DNA of 10,450 nucleotides from Balneolaceae bacterium (GCA_007127395.1 SKZL01000278.1:1-10450); one strand, 5' to 3'. Counted from the stretch's first letter, positions 1 to 6,962 are shown. Made by a program: numbers and translations. Notes: generated by a model not told the origin, from the sequence alone.

Positions 1-33
1 AAAAAAAATTAAACCTAAAACAATCATCAAAAT

Positions 34-597
34 ATGAAGAAATTAGCCATCAGCTTAACAGGACTTTTTTTGATTATCGGTTTTATCACGGATACTGCAT
101 CTGCACAATGGGGAATTGGCGCTTCCTATGAAATCAGAAATGAATCACCTAAAAACGGTTTTGGTGTGAGAGTTGAAAAGGGAATCTTTTCTTCTGTTCC
201 GCTGATTGATTTTCAGGTTCGGGGACACTTCAGCACATTCAGTGAAGAGAATAGCGTAACCCGTGAGGGTATTACGTTTGACAGAGAGTTTGATGTATAT
301 GATTTTGGCGCAGCACTTGTTGCTGGTGTAAATTTGGGTGTTGTAAAACCCTATGCAGGAGCCGGCCTGGGAAGTGAACGATACCGATTTGACAGTATAA
401 ATAATTCCTCAAGCTCTCTTGAAGTGAATGTTTCTGAAAGCAACTACTATTGGAATGGATTCGGTGGGGCAGAGGTGACACTTTTGCCGTTTTTAAAACC
501 TTTTATTGAGTTCAGATACAGCAAATTGTTTGAACCGGATGACCTCGATTTTGATCAGGTTAGCAGGCTTGCAATAGGGGTTAATTTTCGATTCTGA
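34..597 (+). CDS. Small outer-membrane beta-barrel protein (hypothetical porin-like)
   Basis: A 187-residue secreted protein, probably inserted in the outer membrane. Residues 1-24 form a clear Sec signal peptide: basic KK, a hydrophobic core about 5-18, and an ASA site just before Gln25. The mature part alternates polar and hydrophobic residues and has several Gly/aromatic-rich segments (GIGASYEI, YDFGAALVAGVNLGV, PYAGAGLGSERY, FIEFRYSKLF). The chain ends in LAIGVNFRF; a C-terminal Phe on an amphipathic strand is the usual BAM recognition signal. Length and pattern fit an 8-stranded OmpA/OmpW-like barrel (outer-membrane beta-barrel domain family). There is no peptidoglycan-binding domain, so it is barrel only. 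The ATG at 34 is preceded by an A-rich leader without a Shine-Dalgarno sequence. The next gene starts about 250 bases downstream and is unlikely to be co-transcribed. The specific function cannot be told from sequence. Confidence 0.8.
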   Translation: MKKLAISLTGLFLIIGFITDTASAQWGIGASYEIRNESPKNGFGVRVEKGIFSSVPLIDFQVRGHFSTFSEENSVTREGITFDREFDVYDFGAALVAGVNLGVVKPYAGAGLGSERYRFDSINNSSSSLEVNVSESNYYWNGFGGAEVTLLPFLKPFIEFRYSKLFEPDDLDFDQVSRLAIGVNFRF

Positions 598-721
598 TTT
601 ATAAAATAAAAAACAGGGTTTATAAGGTCCCTTTACTGCATTTCAGCATCTCAGAGTGGTTATTGGAGGCGACTCAATCTTCCTTTTATCTCCGGTGCTA
701 CTCATCGAAGAGCTGATTGGT

Positions 722-750
722 TTTGGATATTCACATCTTTTTTACATTTG
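722..750 (+). promoter_or_regulatory. Possible Bacteroidota-type promoter before the ABC ATPase gene
   Basis: TACATTTG at 743-750 matches the Bacteroidota sigma-A -7 element TAnnTTTG perfectly. A TTTG at 722-725 could serve as the -33 element, but its 17-base spacing is a little short of the usual distance; the alternative TTG at 717-719 is a little too far. If used, transcription would start near 757 and leave a roughly 90-base leader before the ATG at 847. The rest of the 598-846 gap shows no clear gene or strong hairpin. Confidence 0.35.
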
Positions 751-846
751 CAGGATTTTAAAGAATAAAATTTTTGTTTAGCTTATACAGACTGAATATA
801 AATAAGGAATCGAACTGACGAATAGCCTTTTAATTGAGCTTGTTTG

Positions 847-1911
847 ATGCTACTGGAAGTTAAACAAATAGAAAAATCCTTTGAAAAAGATGTGCCTGTT
901 GTGCAAAAGGCCACTTTTGATGTTAAGGAAAATGAGATTGTTGCTCTGCTTGGGCCGAGCGGATGTGGAAAAACAACCACACTGCGAATGATCTCAGGAT
1001 TTGAGCATACCGATGCCGGAGAGGTTTGGCTGGATGGTGTTCTGCTCTCTTCAGATCGTGTTCATCTGCAGCCTCAGAAAAGGGGGATTGGATTTGTGTT
1101 TCAGGATTATGCACTCTTCCCCCATATGTCGGCACTGGATAATGTTGCTTTCGGGCTCACCAATCTGCCCAAATACAAGAGAAGTGTTTTTGCGGAGGAA
1201 GTTCTGTGCCGCACCGGCATGGGTGAGCATAAGCATAAAAGCCCTGCTGAGTTATCCGGGGGGCAGCAACAGAGGGTGGCGCTGGCCAGGGCGATTGCTC
1301 CGGAGCCAAAGCTGGTATTGCTGGATGAGCCATTCTCCAATCTGGATGCGATGTTACGTGAATCAACCCGTAAAGAGGTTCGTTCTATACTGAAGAAAGC
1401 AGGGATGAGCGCAATTCTTGTGACTCATGACCAGGAAGAAGCGTTATCTTTTGCGGATCGAATTGCCGTTATGAATGAAGGCACTATTGAACAGATCGGT
1501 ACACCGGAAGAGGTCTACTATCAACCAAAAACGAGATTTGTTGCACAATTTTTGGGCCGTACAAATATTTTTGAGGCAGAGGTCTATGACTCGGATATGA
1601 TCAATACACAGATTGGTTGTCTGAAGTTAAATTGTAAGACCCGTGGTCAAGTTACCTGTTCCATACGTCCGGAACATCTTACCATCTCAAAACCAAACGG
1701 TTCAACCCTGGGCTGTACAAAAGGTATTGTAGTTGCCCGTGAATTCAGAGGTCATGATATAACCTATCATGTTGAGTGTAATGGAAAGAGATTTATTGTC
1801 CATACCGATAACCGGGTTCTTTTTGATCAATTTGATGAGGTAGTTGTCCGGCCTCTGGAGCCTGCTGTGGTACTTGAATCGAAAAATAAGCCTCACCGCC
1901 TCATCGGTTAA
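847..1911 (+). CDS. ABC transporter ATP-binding protein, Fe3+/polyamine/sulfate (FbpC/PotA/CysA) class
   Basis: Cytoplasmic ATPase subunit expected to power an importer with a periplasmic binding protein and two permeases. The 354 residues carry every nucleotide-binding motif: Walker A GPSGCGKTT (36-44), Q-loop in FQDYALFPH (85-93), signature LSGGQ (136-140), Walker B LVLLDE (156-161), D-loop SNLDA (164-168) and the H-loop His194 in VTHDQEEA. The region after about residue 235 is a TOBE-type domain with the typical IRPEHL motif (273-278). Length is normal for the class. The RGIGFVFQDYALFPH stretch is closest to ferric-iron FbpC-type subunits as I remember them, but substrate cannot be fixed by the ATPase alone. 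An in-frame TTG at 844 directly precedes ATG 847; I chose the ATG. No Shine-Dalgarno sequence is present. No permease or binding-protein gene lies on either side, so it appears to be an orphan subunit. Confidence 0.9.
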   Translation: MLLEVKQIEKSFEKDVPVVQKATFDVKENEIVALLGPSGCGKTTTLRMISGFEHTDAGEVWLDGVLLSSDRVHLQPQKRGIGFVFQDYALFPHMSALDNVAFGLTNLPKYKRSVFAEEVLCRTGMGEHKHKSPAELSGGQQQRVALARAIAPEPKLVLLDEPFSNLDAMLRESTRKEVRSILKKAGMSAILVTHDQEEALSFADRIAVMNEGTIEQIGTPEEVYYQPKTRFVAQFLGRTNIFEAEVYDSDMINTQIGCLKLNCKTRGQVTCSIRPEHLTISKPNGSTLGCTKGIVVAREFRGHDITYHVECNGKRFIVHTDNRVLFDQFDEVVVRPLEPAVVLESKNKPHRLIG

Positions 1912-2059
1912 GTACTCTATTAAAAGCACTTCTATTTCCCTGTTTTAGTTCCGGTTCACAGAGAGAATCTTAGTTTTCTATGCAACGTATTGGATTCTCA
2001 TACGTAACAAAGATGATATTTCAGATGTTCATCATTAACACATCGGCTGCAAACCAACT

Positions 2060-4423
2060 ATGAGATTTGTCTTAATTTTCATTTTTTCCATAAGCTTAAC
2101 ACTGCAGGCAGTTGGTCAGACAGAAATATCCGGCAGAATTCTGGATTCGGAGAGTGGTGAAGGGCTGCCATCGGCCACAATTCTGCTGGAGGGTACATAC
2201 AGGGGAACCATCACGAACTCCTCAGGAGATTTTCAGCTCCAGGTGGATATACTGCCGGCAAAGTTGCTGGTGCGCTATATCGGATTTGAATCAAAAAGTA
2301 TAGAGATCACAGAGGATTCTGAGTTTCCGGTTGAGATTATTTTGACTCCCTCAGTTTCTGAGCTTGGTGAAATTGTTGTAACCGAGAAAGATCCTGGGCT
2401 GTCAATTATGGAACTGGTCATTGAACGAAAAAAACTGTGGCGAAGAAATTTAAATAGTTACAGCGTGGATGCTTATACCAGACAGGTACTGAGCAATGAT
2501 ACATCTATCGTCTCTATAACCGAAAGCAGTTCTGTTGCCTATTGGGATGAAGAGAGAGGTCATAAAGAGGTGCAAATTTCGAGGACACAAACTTCCAATA
2601 TTGCGGAGAGTGATAATTTTGCGGGTGTGAGTTATATGCCCAATTTTTATGATGATAATATTGCGATTGCAGGCTATAACATGGTGGGGATTACCCACCC
2701 GGATGCGACAAAATTCTATCGATTCAGGTTACTGGAGACTTTGCAGATGGATGGTAAACCGATTTACAGGATCGAGGTGACTCCCAGAAGGAGCCTTCAG
2801 CCGTTGTTTGAGGGCGAAGCGTGGGTGTTGGGAAGGGATTATGCACTACTGGAAGTTGACCTCAAACCAAATGATGTGGTTAATTTCCCGCCTCCAATTC
2901 AGGATTTTAACCTTGCTTACAGACAGCAGTTTAGTAATTACGGCGGTGATTTTTGGCTGCCGGTTGATATGCGGATTGAAGGTTTGATCCGAATCGGTAT
3001 GGTAGGGTTGCGTTTCCCATCAATCAATTTCAGACAGACGTCCAGATTATCAGATTATGAGATTAATCCGGTCATTCCGGACTCTATATTTACACCAGGT
3101 AATCAGATTACCAGAGCTACGAACATAGAAGCAGAGTCATTGTCAAAAGAGAGCGAACCGATTCCATTGACTGAAGAAGAGATCCTCGCTTATGAAAAAA
3201 TTGATAGTACACAGACACTTGATGAAGCATTCAAACCGGAGGGTTTTCTTGCCCGAATGATAGAAGCATCTGAGGAGAGAGAGCGGTCAGGGGGTGTGTC
3301 ATTTATCGGCCGAGTGGTACCTGACGGTTTATCACCACTCTGGCGATACAATCGTATAGAGGGGCACCATCTCGGATTAAAATATCAGAAAAATTTCAGT
3401 GATATTGGCCTGAAAGTCGAAACATTCAGCGGATATAGTTTTCACTCAGAGTATTGGGATGCCGGTTTTAAACTGAGTAAAAGGGTATTAACGGTAAAAA
3501 GGATGGGATTGGATCTATTTACAGGATATGAAACCGGGACAAAGACACGCTATGAGTCAAATCTCTACACTTCAGGGATGAATAGCGTTCAAACATTTTT
3601 GGGAGGTGAGGATTACTTCGACTACTATCGGAATGATCAGTTGAATGCCGGATTGAGTTTCAGAAGAATATTGCCCAAAACAGATGTTACATTAACATAT
3701 CAAACTGAGAAGCATACATCATTCGAGCCAGAAAATCTATTTGATAACAGCCTTTTGGGCTGGCACAAAACAAGGCGTGATCATCCTGAAATTCAGGAGG
3801 GTAATCTTCGGTCGCTGCTGATGGAGATCGGAATGAACATTACCGGCCAGGATTTTGGATTTGCAGGAAAAAGGCAATTACGTTTGATTGCGGAGTATAG
3901 TGATGAACCACTTGGCAGTGATTTTTCATTTGGAAGAGTGGCGATTTTACTGGACTGGAACTTTAAGACCTTTTATCAAAGGCGACTCTTTACGAACACA
4001 CTGGATATACATGTGAGTGCAGGAACGCATAGCGGAGAGTTACCTGTTCAAAGATTTGGAATAGTTGATGGTTCCAGGAACTATTTTTCCCCTTTCGGCT
4101 CTTTAAAAACCAGAATAAATCTGCCATACGAGGGTTCTGAGTATTGGTTGGTTACAGCAGAGCATAACTTCAGAACCATACCTTTTGAACTTCTTGGTTT
4201 GAAAAAACCTGTTGATAAAGGGTGGGGGATTATACTTTTTGGAGGTGCAGGATATAGCAAAGTTTCGGGTAGCTTTTTGGAAACACCTATGGTCAGCGAC
4301 GGTATCCATTCCGAGATTGGTATCAGTTTAAACAGTCTGTTTGGAATTATTAGAATTGATTTTGCAAAACGACTGGATCGGCCGGGTAATTTTATCGGAT
4401 TCAGTGTTCCCAGATATTTTTAA
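2060..4423 (+). CDS. Carboxypeptidase-like regulatory domain / DUF5686 outer-membrane protein
   Basis: A 787-residue envelope protein of a family common in Bacteroidota. It opens with a signal peptide (hydrophobic residues 3-18, likely cut near AVGQ at 17-20). Residues about 22-107 form a CarboxypepD_reg-like beta-sandwich, seen as ISGRILDSESGEGLPSAT, the GTITNSSGDFQL turn and LLVRYIGFES, ending in the LGEIVVTEK linker typical of this domain. The rest matches the DUF5686 layout: a helical MELVIERKKLWRRN segment, a soluble beta-rich part, and a C-terminal barrel-like region rich in alternating aromatic strands, ending in FIGFSVPRYF with the expected final Phe. No TonB-dependent receptor plug is recognisable, so it should not be called a SusC-type transporter. 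The biochemical role of the family is unknown to me. The start at 2060 gives a good signal peptide and lacks a Shine-Dalgarno sequence. The 148-base gap upstream shows no confident promoter. Confidence 0.85.
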   Translation: MRFVLIFIFSISLTLQAVGQTEISGRILDSESGEGLPSATILLEGTYRGTITNSSGDFQLQVDILPAKLLVRYIGFESKSIEITEDSEFPVEIILTPSVSELGEIVVTEKDPGLSIMELVIERKKLWRRNLNSYSVDAYTRQVLSNDTSIVSITESSSVAYWDEERGHKEVQISRTQTSNIAESDNFAGVSYMPNFYDDNIAIAGYNMVGITHPDATKFYRFRLLETLQMDGKPIYRIEVTPRRSLQPLFEGEAWVLGRDYALLEVDLKPNDVVNFPPPIQDFNLAYRQQFSNYGGDFWLPVDMRIEGLIRIGMVGLRFPSINFRQTSRLSDYEINPVIPDSIFTPGNQITRATNIEAESLSKESEPIPLTEEEILAYEKIDSTQTLDEAFKPEGFLARMIEASEERERSGGVSFIGRVVPDGLSPLWRYNRIEGHHLGLKYQKNFSDIGLKVETFSGYSFHSEYWDAGFKLSKRVLTVKRMGLDLFTGYETGTKTRYESNLYTSGMNSVQTFLGGEDYFDYYRNDQLNAGLSFRRILPKTDVTLTYQTEKHTSFEPENLFDNSLLGWHKTRRDHPEIQEGNLRSLLMEIGMNITGQDFGFAGKRQLRLIAEYSDEPLGSDFSFGRVAILLDWNFKTFYQRRLFTNTLDIHVSAGTHSGELPVQRFGIVDGSRNYFSPFGSLKTRINLPYEGSEYWLVTAEHNFRTIPFELLGLKKPVDKGWGIILFGGAGYSKVSGSFLETPMVSDGIHSEIGISLNSLFGIIRIDFAKRLDRPGNFIGFSVPRYF

Positions 4424-4455
4424 ATGGGAGAAATGAAAGTTTTCGAAAAAGCATT

Positions 4456-4485
4456 TTGACATGTACGCGTAAAAGGTGATATCTT
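4456..4485 (+). promoter_or_regulatory. Promoter of tRNA-Ala (and possibly the SRP RNA)
   Basis: TTGACA at 4456-4461 is a perfect -35 hexamer. After an 18-base spacer comes TATCTT at 4480-4485, a four-of-six match to TATAAT. The mature tRNA begins 10 bases after the -10 element, close to where a transcription start would be expected. This is an E. coli-style sigma-70 arrangement rather than the TAnnTTTG type; many strong stable-RNA promoters differ from mRNA promoters, and that reading is inference. Confidence 0.55.
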
Positions 4486-4495
4486 AACTGTTCTT

Positions 4496-4569
4496 GGGGC
4501 TATAGCTCAGCTGGCTAGAGCGTCGCGCTGGCAGCGCGAAGGTCCGGGGTTCGAATCCCCGTAGCTCCA
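4496..4569 (+). tRNA. tRNA-Ala (anticodon GGC)
   Basis: The 74 bases fold into a full cloverleaf. The acceptor stem pairs GGGGCTA with TAGCTCC and includes the G3:U70 wobble that identifies alanine tRNAs. The D-stem is GCTC/GAGC, and the anticodon stem TCGCG/CGCGA encloses loop CTGGCAG, giving anticodon GGC. The variable loop is AGGTC; the T-arm is CGGGG-TTCGAAT-CCCCG. The discriminator is A at 4569. The next bases are CA, so the CCA tail is not encoded and must be added by nucleotidyltransferase. It reads GCC and GCU alanine codons. It sits 72 bases after the DUF5686 gene, behind its own promoter, and about 120 bases before the SRP RNA. Confidence 0.97.
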
Positions 4570-4643
4570 CAGATTAAGCGAGCAGTGGGAGCGTTGATCC
4601 TGCAGTTAGATGTGTTTAGGTTTAGGATCTGAGCGTTGATGTT

Positions 4644-4660
4644 GCGAAGCAGTGCTTCGC
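4644..4660 (+). other. Perfect short hairpin in the tRNA-SRP RNA spacer
   Basis: GCGAAGC (4644-4650), a 3-base AGT loop and GCTTCGC (4654-4660) form a 7-bp perfect stem. No T-run follows, so it is not a normal intrinsic terminator. It may be a processing or spacer structure if tRNA and SRP RNA share a transcript. Confidence 0.4.
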
Positions 4661-4675
4661 CCCCGTAGCTCGACA
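4655..4675 (+). repeat. Degenerate copy of the tRNA-Ala 3' end
   Basis: CCCCGTAGCTCGACA at 4661-4675 repeats the tRNA 3' end and the two bases after it (4557-4571) with one mismatch in 15 bases, 104 bases apart. Just upstream TTCG also recurs, though the T-loop is shortened. The remaining cloverleaf is not recoverable, so this is a remnant, either of a decayed tandem tRNA or of a duplication at the tRNA 3' end. A 10-base direct repeat, GAGCGTTGAT, also occurs in this spacer at 4589-4598 and 4631-4640. Confidence 0.5.
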
Positions 4676-4688
4676 TAGATCAAATTCG

Positions 4689-4785
4689 GGGCAAGTTCCA
4701 TACAGCCAGCTCCTTGTGAACTCCGTCAGGGTCGGAAGGCAGCAGCGGTAGCAGGTCGTAGCGGCGTGATATGGGTAGCTTGCCC
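4689..4785 (+). ncRNA. ffs: Signal recognition particle RNA, small bacterial (4.5S-like) type
   Basis: RNA scaffold of the SRP, which binds Ffh and FtsY for co-translational targeting to the inner membrane. The diagnostic helix-8 apex is present: GTCAGGGTCGGAAGGCAGCAGC, with the GGAA tetraloop at 4734-4737 and the AGCAGC of the asymmetric loop at 4741-4746. The ends close exactly, GGGCAAG (4689-4695) pairing with CTTGCCC (4779-4785), giving about 97 nt, the usual size for the small type without an Alu domain. There is no convincing separate promoter in the 119-base gap after the tRNA-Ala, so co-transcription from the tRNA promoter is plausible. It ends three bases or so before a T-run and converges with the ypdA-like gene. 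Confidence 0.95.
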
Positions 4786-4794
4786 TATTTTTTT
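4769..4794 (+). terminator. Intrinsic terminator at the SRP RNA 3' end
   Basis: A local hairpin pairs ATA (4769-4771), with one bulged T, and GGG (4773-4775) to CCC (4783-4785) and TAT (4786-4788). It is followed by T's through 4794. The same 3' bases also form the closing helix of the SRP RNA, so terminator and mature end overlap. The reverse orientation has no T-run, so it should not stop the convergent - strand transcript. Confidence 0.65.
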
Positions 4795-4796
4795 AC

Positions 4797-5753
4797 CTAA
4801 GAGTTACTCTTCTCAATGTGTTCAGCTATCTGATTGGCATGAACCCTGGTATTTTCAATAAACAGACTGCTGGTATCCATCCCCCCACAAACCACACCGG
4901 CAACATAGAGTCCTCTGCGATTGGTTTCGAGTGACTCAGGATCGAAAACAGGCATTTTCTTCTCATCTTCAGTTAATTGAATACCCAATTTTTGCATCAA
5001 TCCGAAGTGAGGGTGATATCCTGTCATTGCCAGTACAAAGTCATTGGGTATAGTAACAAGGCCATCCGGTGTTTGAATATCGACTTCAGACTTTCTGATT
5101 TCTGTCAGTTCAGATTCAAAATATGCATTTATTGATCCCTCTTTGATCCGGTTGTCGATGTCCGGTTTTACCCAATACTTGATGGATGGTTTCAGGGACG
5201 GATACCGGATCACAAGGGTAACATTTGCCTGACATCTCCAGGTTTCAAGCGCTGCATCGGCAGCTGAATTGCCACCACCGACGATCACAATATTTTGCCA
5301 GGTATAGCGGTGTGGATCGTCATAGTAATGTGTTACTTTTGAAAGCTCTTCGCCCGGTATATTCATCCGGTTTTCCTGTCCGTAAAATCCGGTAGCCAGG
5401 ATCACCTTTTTTGCAGTGTAGCTATTCTTGTCAGTATGCACTTCAAAATCTCCATCATCACCGTCAACCTTTATTACATCCTCATAAAGATGAATCTTTA
5501 GTTGATAATGCTCAGCTGCCCTTCTGTAGTATTCAAGTGCTTCGTGGCGGGTTGGTTTTGACCCGTGTGAGATGAATGGGATCTCACCGATTTCCAGTTT
5601 ATCCGAGGTTGAAAAAAAGGTCATATTGACCGGATAGTGAAAAATGGAGTTAACCAGAGTACCTCTCTCGATGATTCTTGATTCAATCCCTTTTTTCTTT
5701 AATTCAATTGCAACAGCGAGGCCTATAGGCCCGGCTCCGATGATGATTACCAT
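4797..5753 (-). CDS. ypdA: YpdA-family FAD/NAD(P)-dependent reductase (putative bacillithiol-disulfide reductase homologue)
   Basis: A 318-residue cytosolic flavoprotein of the thioredoxin-reductase-like YpdA family. Domains in order: FAD-binding Rossmann motif GAGPIG (6-11); family blocks VNSIFHYPVNMTFFSTSDKLEIG (34-56) and KPTRHEALEYYRR; the ATGFYG turn (120-125); the NADPH-binding GGGNSA (159-164); and a C-terminal FAD motif with GLYVAGVV (281-288) and FIENTR. In Firmicutes YpdA reduces bacillithiol disulfide and the motif reads GGGPCG, the Cys being proposed as the reactive thiol. Here that position is Ile10, and the only cysteines are 174 and 289, with no CxxC. The fold assignment is secure, but the bacillithiol role is not. 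The gene lies 62 bases downstream of the YheT-like gene on the same strand, so an operon is possible. It stops three bases short of the SRP terminator. Confidence 0.85.
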   Translation of the reverse strand: MVIIIGAGPIGLAVAIELKKKGIESRIIERGTLVNSIFHYPVNMTFFSTSDKLEIGEIPFISHGSKPTRHEALEYYRRAAEHYQLKIHLYEDVIKVDGDDGDFEVHTDKNSYTAKKVILATGFYGQENRMNIPGEELSKVTHYYDDPHRYTWQNIVIVGGGNSAADAALETWRCQANVTLVIRYPSLKPSIKYWVKPDIDNRIKEGSINAYFESELTEIRKSEVDIQTPDGLVTIPNDFVLAMTGYHPHFGLMQKLGIQLTEDEKKMPVFDPESLETNRRGLYVAGVVCGGMDTSSLFIENTRVHANQIAEHIEKSNS

Positions 5754-5815
5754 AACTTTATTGTGAAAAGTTTAAGAATAAAAAGAGATCTGAAATGATG
5801 ATCGGATCAAAATGA

Positions 5816-6706
5816 TCATACTCCGTTGCTTCGGTAATTTTCAAAGTAGTCAGCAACGGTTTTGTTTAACCAGCCTTTGGGTTTCCCCCAGAATCCAACA
5901 TGCCCCCCTTTTTCAGTGTATAGCGGATAAATTTTCGGGTTTTTCCGGATCGCATCTGTTGGGGTCCATTTAAATGGTGTCATGGGGTCCTCTTTACTGT
6001 GAATAACCAGAGTATCTGTCAATATCTTATCGATAAAAAAGTAACTGGAACAGCGTTCATAATAATCATCTGCACTTGAGAAACCATGAATCGGTGCAGT
6101 TACCTGATCATCAAAATCATAAAGTGTCGAACCGGTGAATTTCGGTAAATCAGGAATCAACTTCCGCTTTCGTTCCAGTTTATCTACCAGCATCAGAATG
6201 AATCGCTTTGAATACATCTTGTTAATGCCACTATTCAGATTAATACATCCTTTCTTAAGTTCAAAAGGTGTTGAAATAGCAACCATTGTTACAAGCGGTT
6301 GATTCTTTCCATGCTTTTTTAGAAAGTTGAACAATACGCTTGCACCAAGTGAAAACCCCGCCGAATAGATTCTTCTGTTTGGATAATTTGTTTCGACCCA
6401 TTTTAATACGGTTTCAAGATCCTCTGTTTCACCCGAATGATAAAACCTGCGCTGACGATTGATCCGGTCTCCACAACCCCGGAAATTAACCATAACCACA
6501 CTGTTTCCGCGGCGATGTATCTCTTGAGCCAACTTCGCAATGTAGTATCTTTTAGAATGGCCTTCCAAACCATGCAGCAGTACAACGACCGGTTTATCGT
6601 TATCGGAGTCCAGGATGTCAAGTTCCAGAAAATCATCATCGGGAGTGTCTATTAAAACCCTTTCTGTATTTAAATCCGGGGCTCTGAATAGCAGTGAACA
6701 GAGCAC
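5816..6706 (-). CDS. YheT-family alpha/beta hydrolase (N-terminus interrupted or mis-started)
   Basis: Serine hydrolase of the YheT/EMB8 family, a cytosolic alpha/beta fold of unknown natural substrate. From the GTG at 6706 it gives 296 residues. Visible family blocks: VVLLHGLEGHS (41-51, oxyanion region), VNFRGCGDRINRQRRFYHSGETEDL (73-97), nucleophile elbow GFSLGAS with Ser119, acid Asp240 in HSKEDPMTP, and His269 in GGHVGFWG, so the triad is complete. The family normally has about 20-30 further N-terminal residues with an NGH(x)QT motif before the LFR. That motif is encoded here in frame upstream of the GTG (see 6707-6775) but is cut off from the nearest ATG by a TGA. The GTG start has no Shine-Dalgarno sequence and would lose the motif, so the true start is uncertain. 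It may be a functional gene with a sequence error or a recent nonsense mutation. Confidence 0.8.
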   Translation of the reverse strand: MLCSLLFRAPDLNTERVLIDTPDDDFLELDILDSDNDKPVVVLLHGLEGHSKRYYIAKLAQEIHRRGNSVVMVNFRGCGDRINRQRRFYHSGETEDLETVLKWVETNYPNRRIYSAGFSLGASVLFNFLKKHGKNQPLVTMVAISTPFELKKGCINLNSGINKMYSKRFILMLVDKLERKRKLIPDLPKFTGSTLYDFDDQVTAPIHGFSSADDYYERCSSYFFIDKILTDTLVIHSKEDPMTPFKWTPTDAIRKNPKIYPLYTEKGGHVGFWGKPKGWLNKTVADYFENYRSNGV

Positions 6707-6775
6707 AGTATGGGCATGACCGTTGAAACTCCAGGGGGCAGGGTTAAATCACTCGGTATGGATTTTGGAATTCAT
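6707..6775 (-). other. Missing N-terminal coding segment of the YheT-like gene, with in-frame TGA
   Basis: Reading on the - strand from ATG 6775-6773, eight codons encode MNSKIHTE and then TGA falls at 6751-6749. The same frame continues with FNPAPWSFNGHAHT and joins the GTG-started hydrolase without another stop. NGHAHTVLCSLLFR matches the conserved NxHxQT...LFR block at the start of YheT proteins such as E. coli YheT (NCHLQTMLPRLFR, from memory). No ATG, GTG or TTG lies between the TGA and the GTG at 6706. The simplest reading is a single-base nonsense change or sequencing error in a gene that should start at 6775. Confidence 0.6.
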
Positions 6776-6962
6776 CGGCTAAAAAATAAGAAAGCTAAAG
6801 GGTAACTTCACAAGATTAATACGATCAATTGAAAATTGTGTAAGATTTTGGACTCTACTTTTTTTATCATAACGCAGTTACGGATCGGAATTATAGTGAA
6901 TAACTGGTATCTCTGACTTCTAAGTATCTAAAATTCCTTCTCAAAAAATCGATCTACCATAA

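Noticed and set aside
606..646. Possible terminator after the first barrel gene (AGGG...CCCT followed by TTT)
   Set aside because: The stem is only four to five pairs with a long loop and no real T-run, so it is too weak to call.
1001..1393. A 130-codon + strand frame overlapping the ABC ATPase gene
   Set aside because: The alternative frame carries all Walker, signature and H-loop motifs; this one has a Trp/Cys-rich composition typical of an out-of-frame reading.
1912..2059. Promoter or riboswitch before the DUF5686 gene
   Set aside because: No perfect TAnnTTTG (closest is TAGTTTTC), no long stem and no known riboswitch core could be seen.
4614..4627. Short tandem repeat GTTTAGG/TTTAGG in the RNA-gene spacer
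   Set aside because: Two copies of a 6-base unit are too few to be a meaningful repeat array.
6875..6906. Inverted repeat CAGTTA/TAACTG in the divergent region before ppx
   Set aside because: Arms of only 6 bp with 20 bases between them are expected by chance in AT-rich DNA; no second copy supports an operator.
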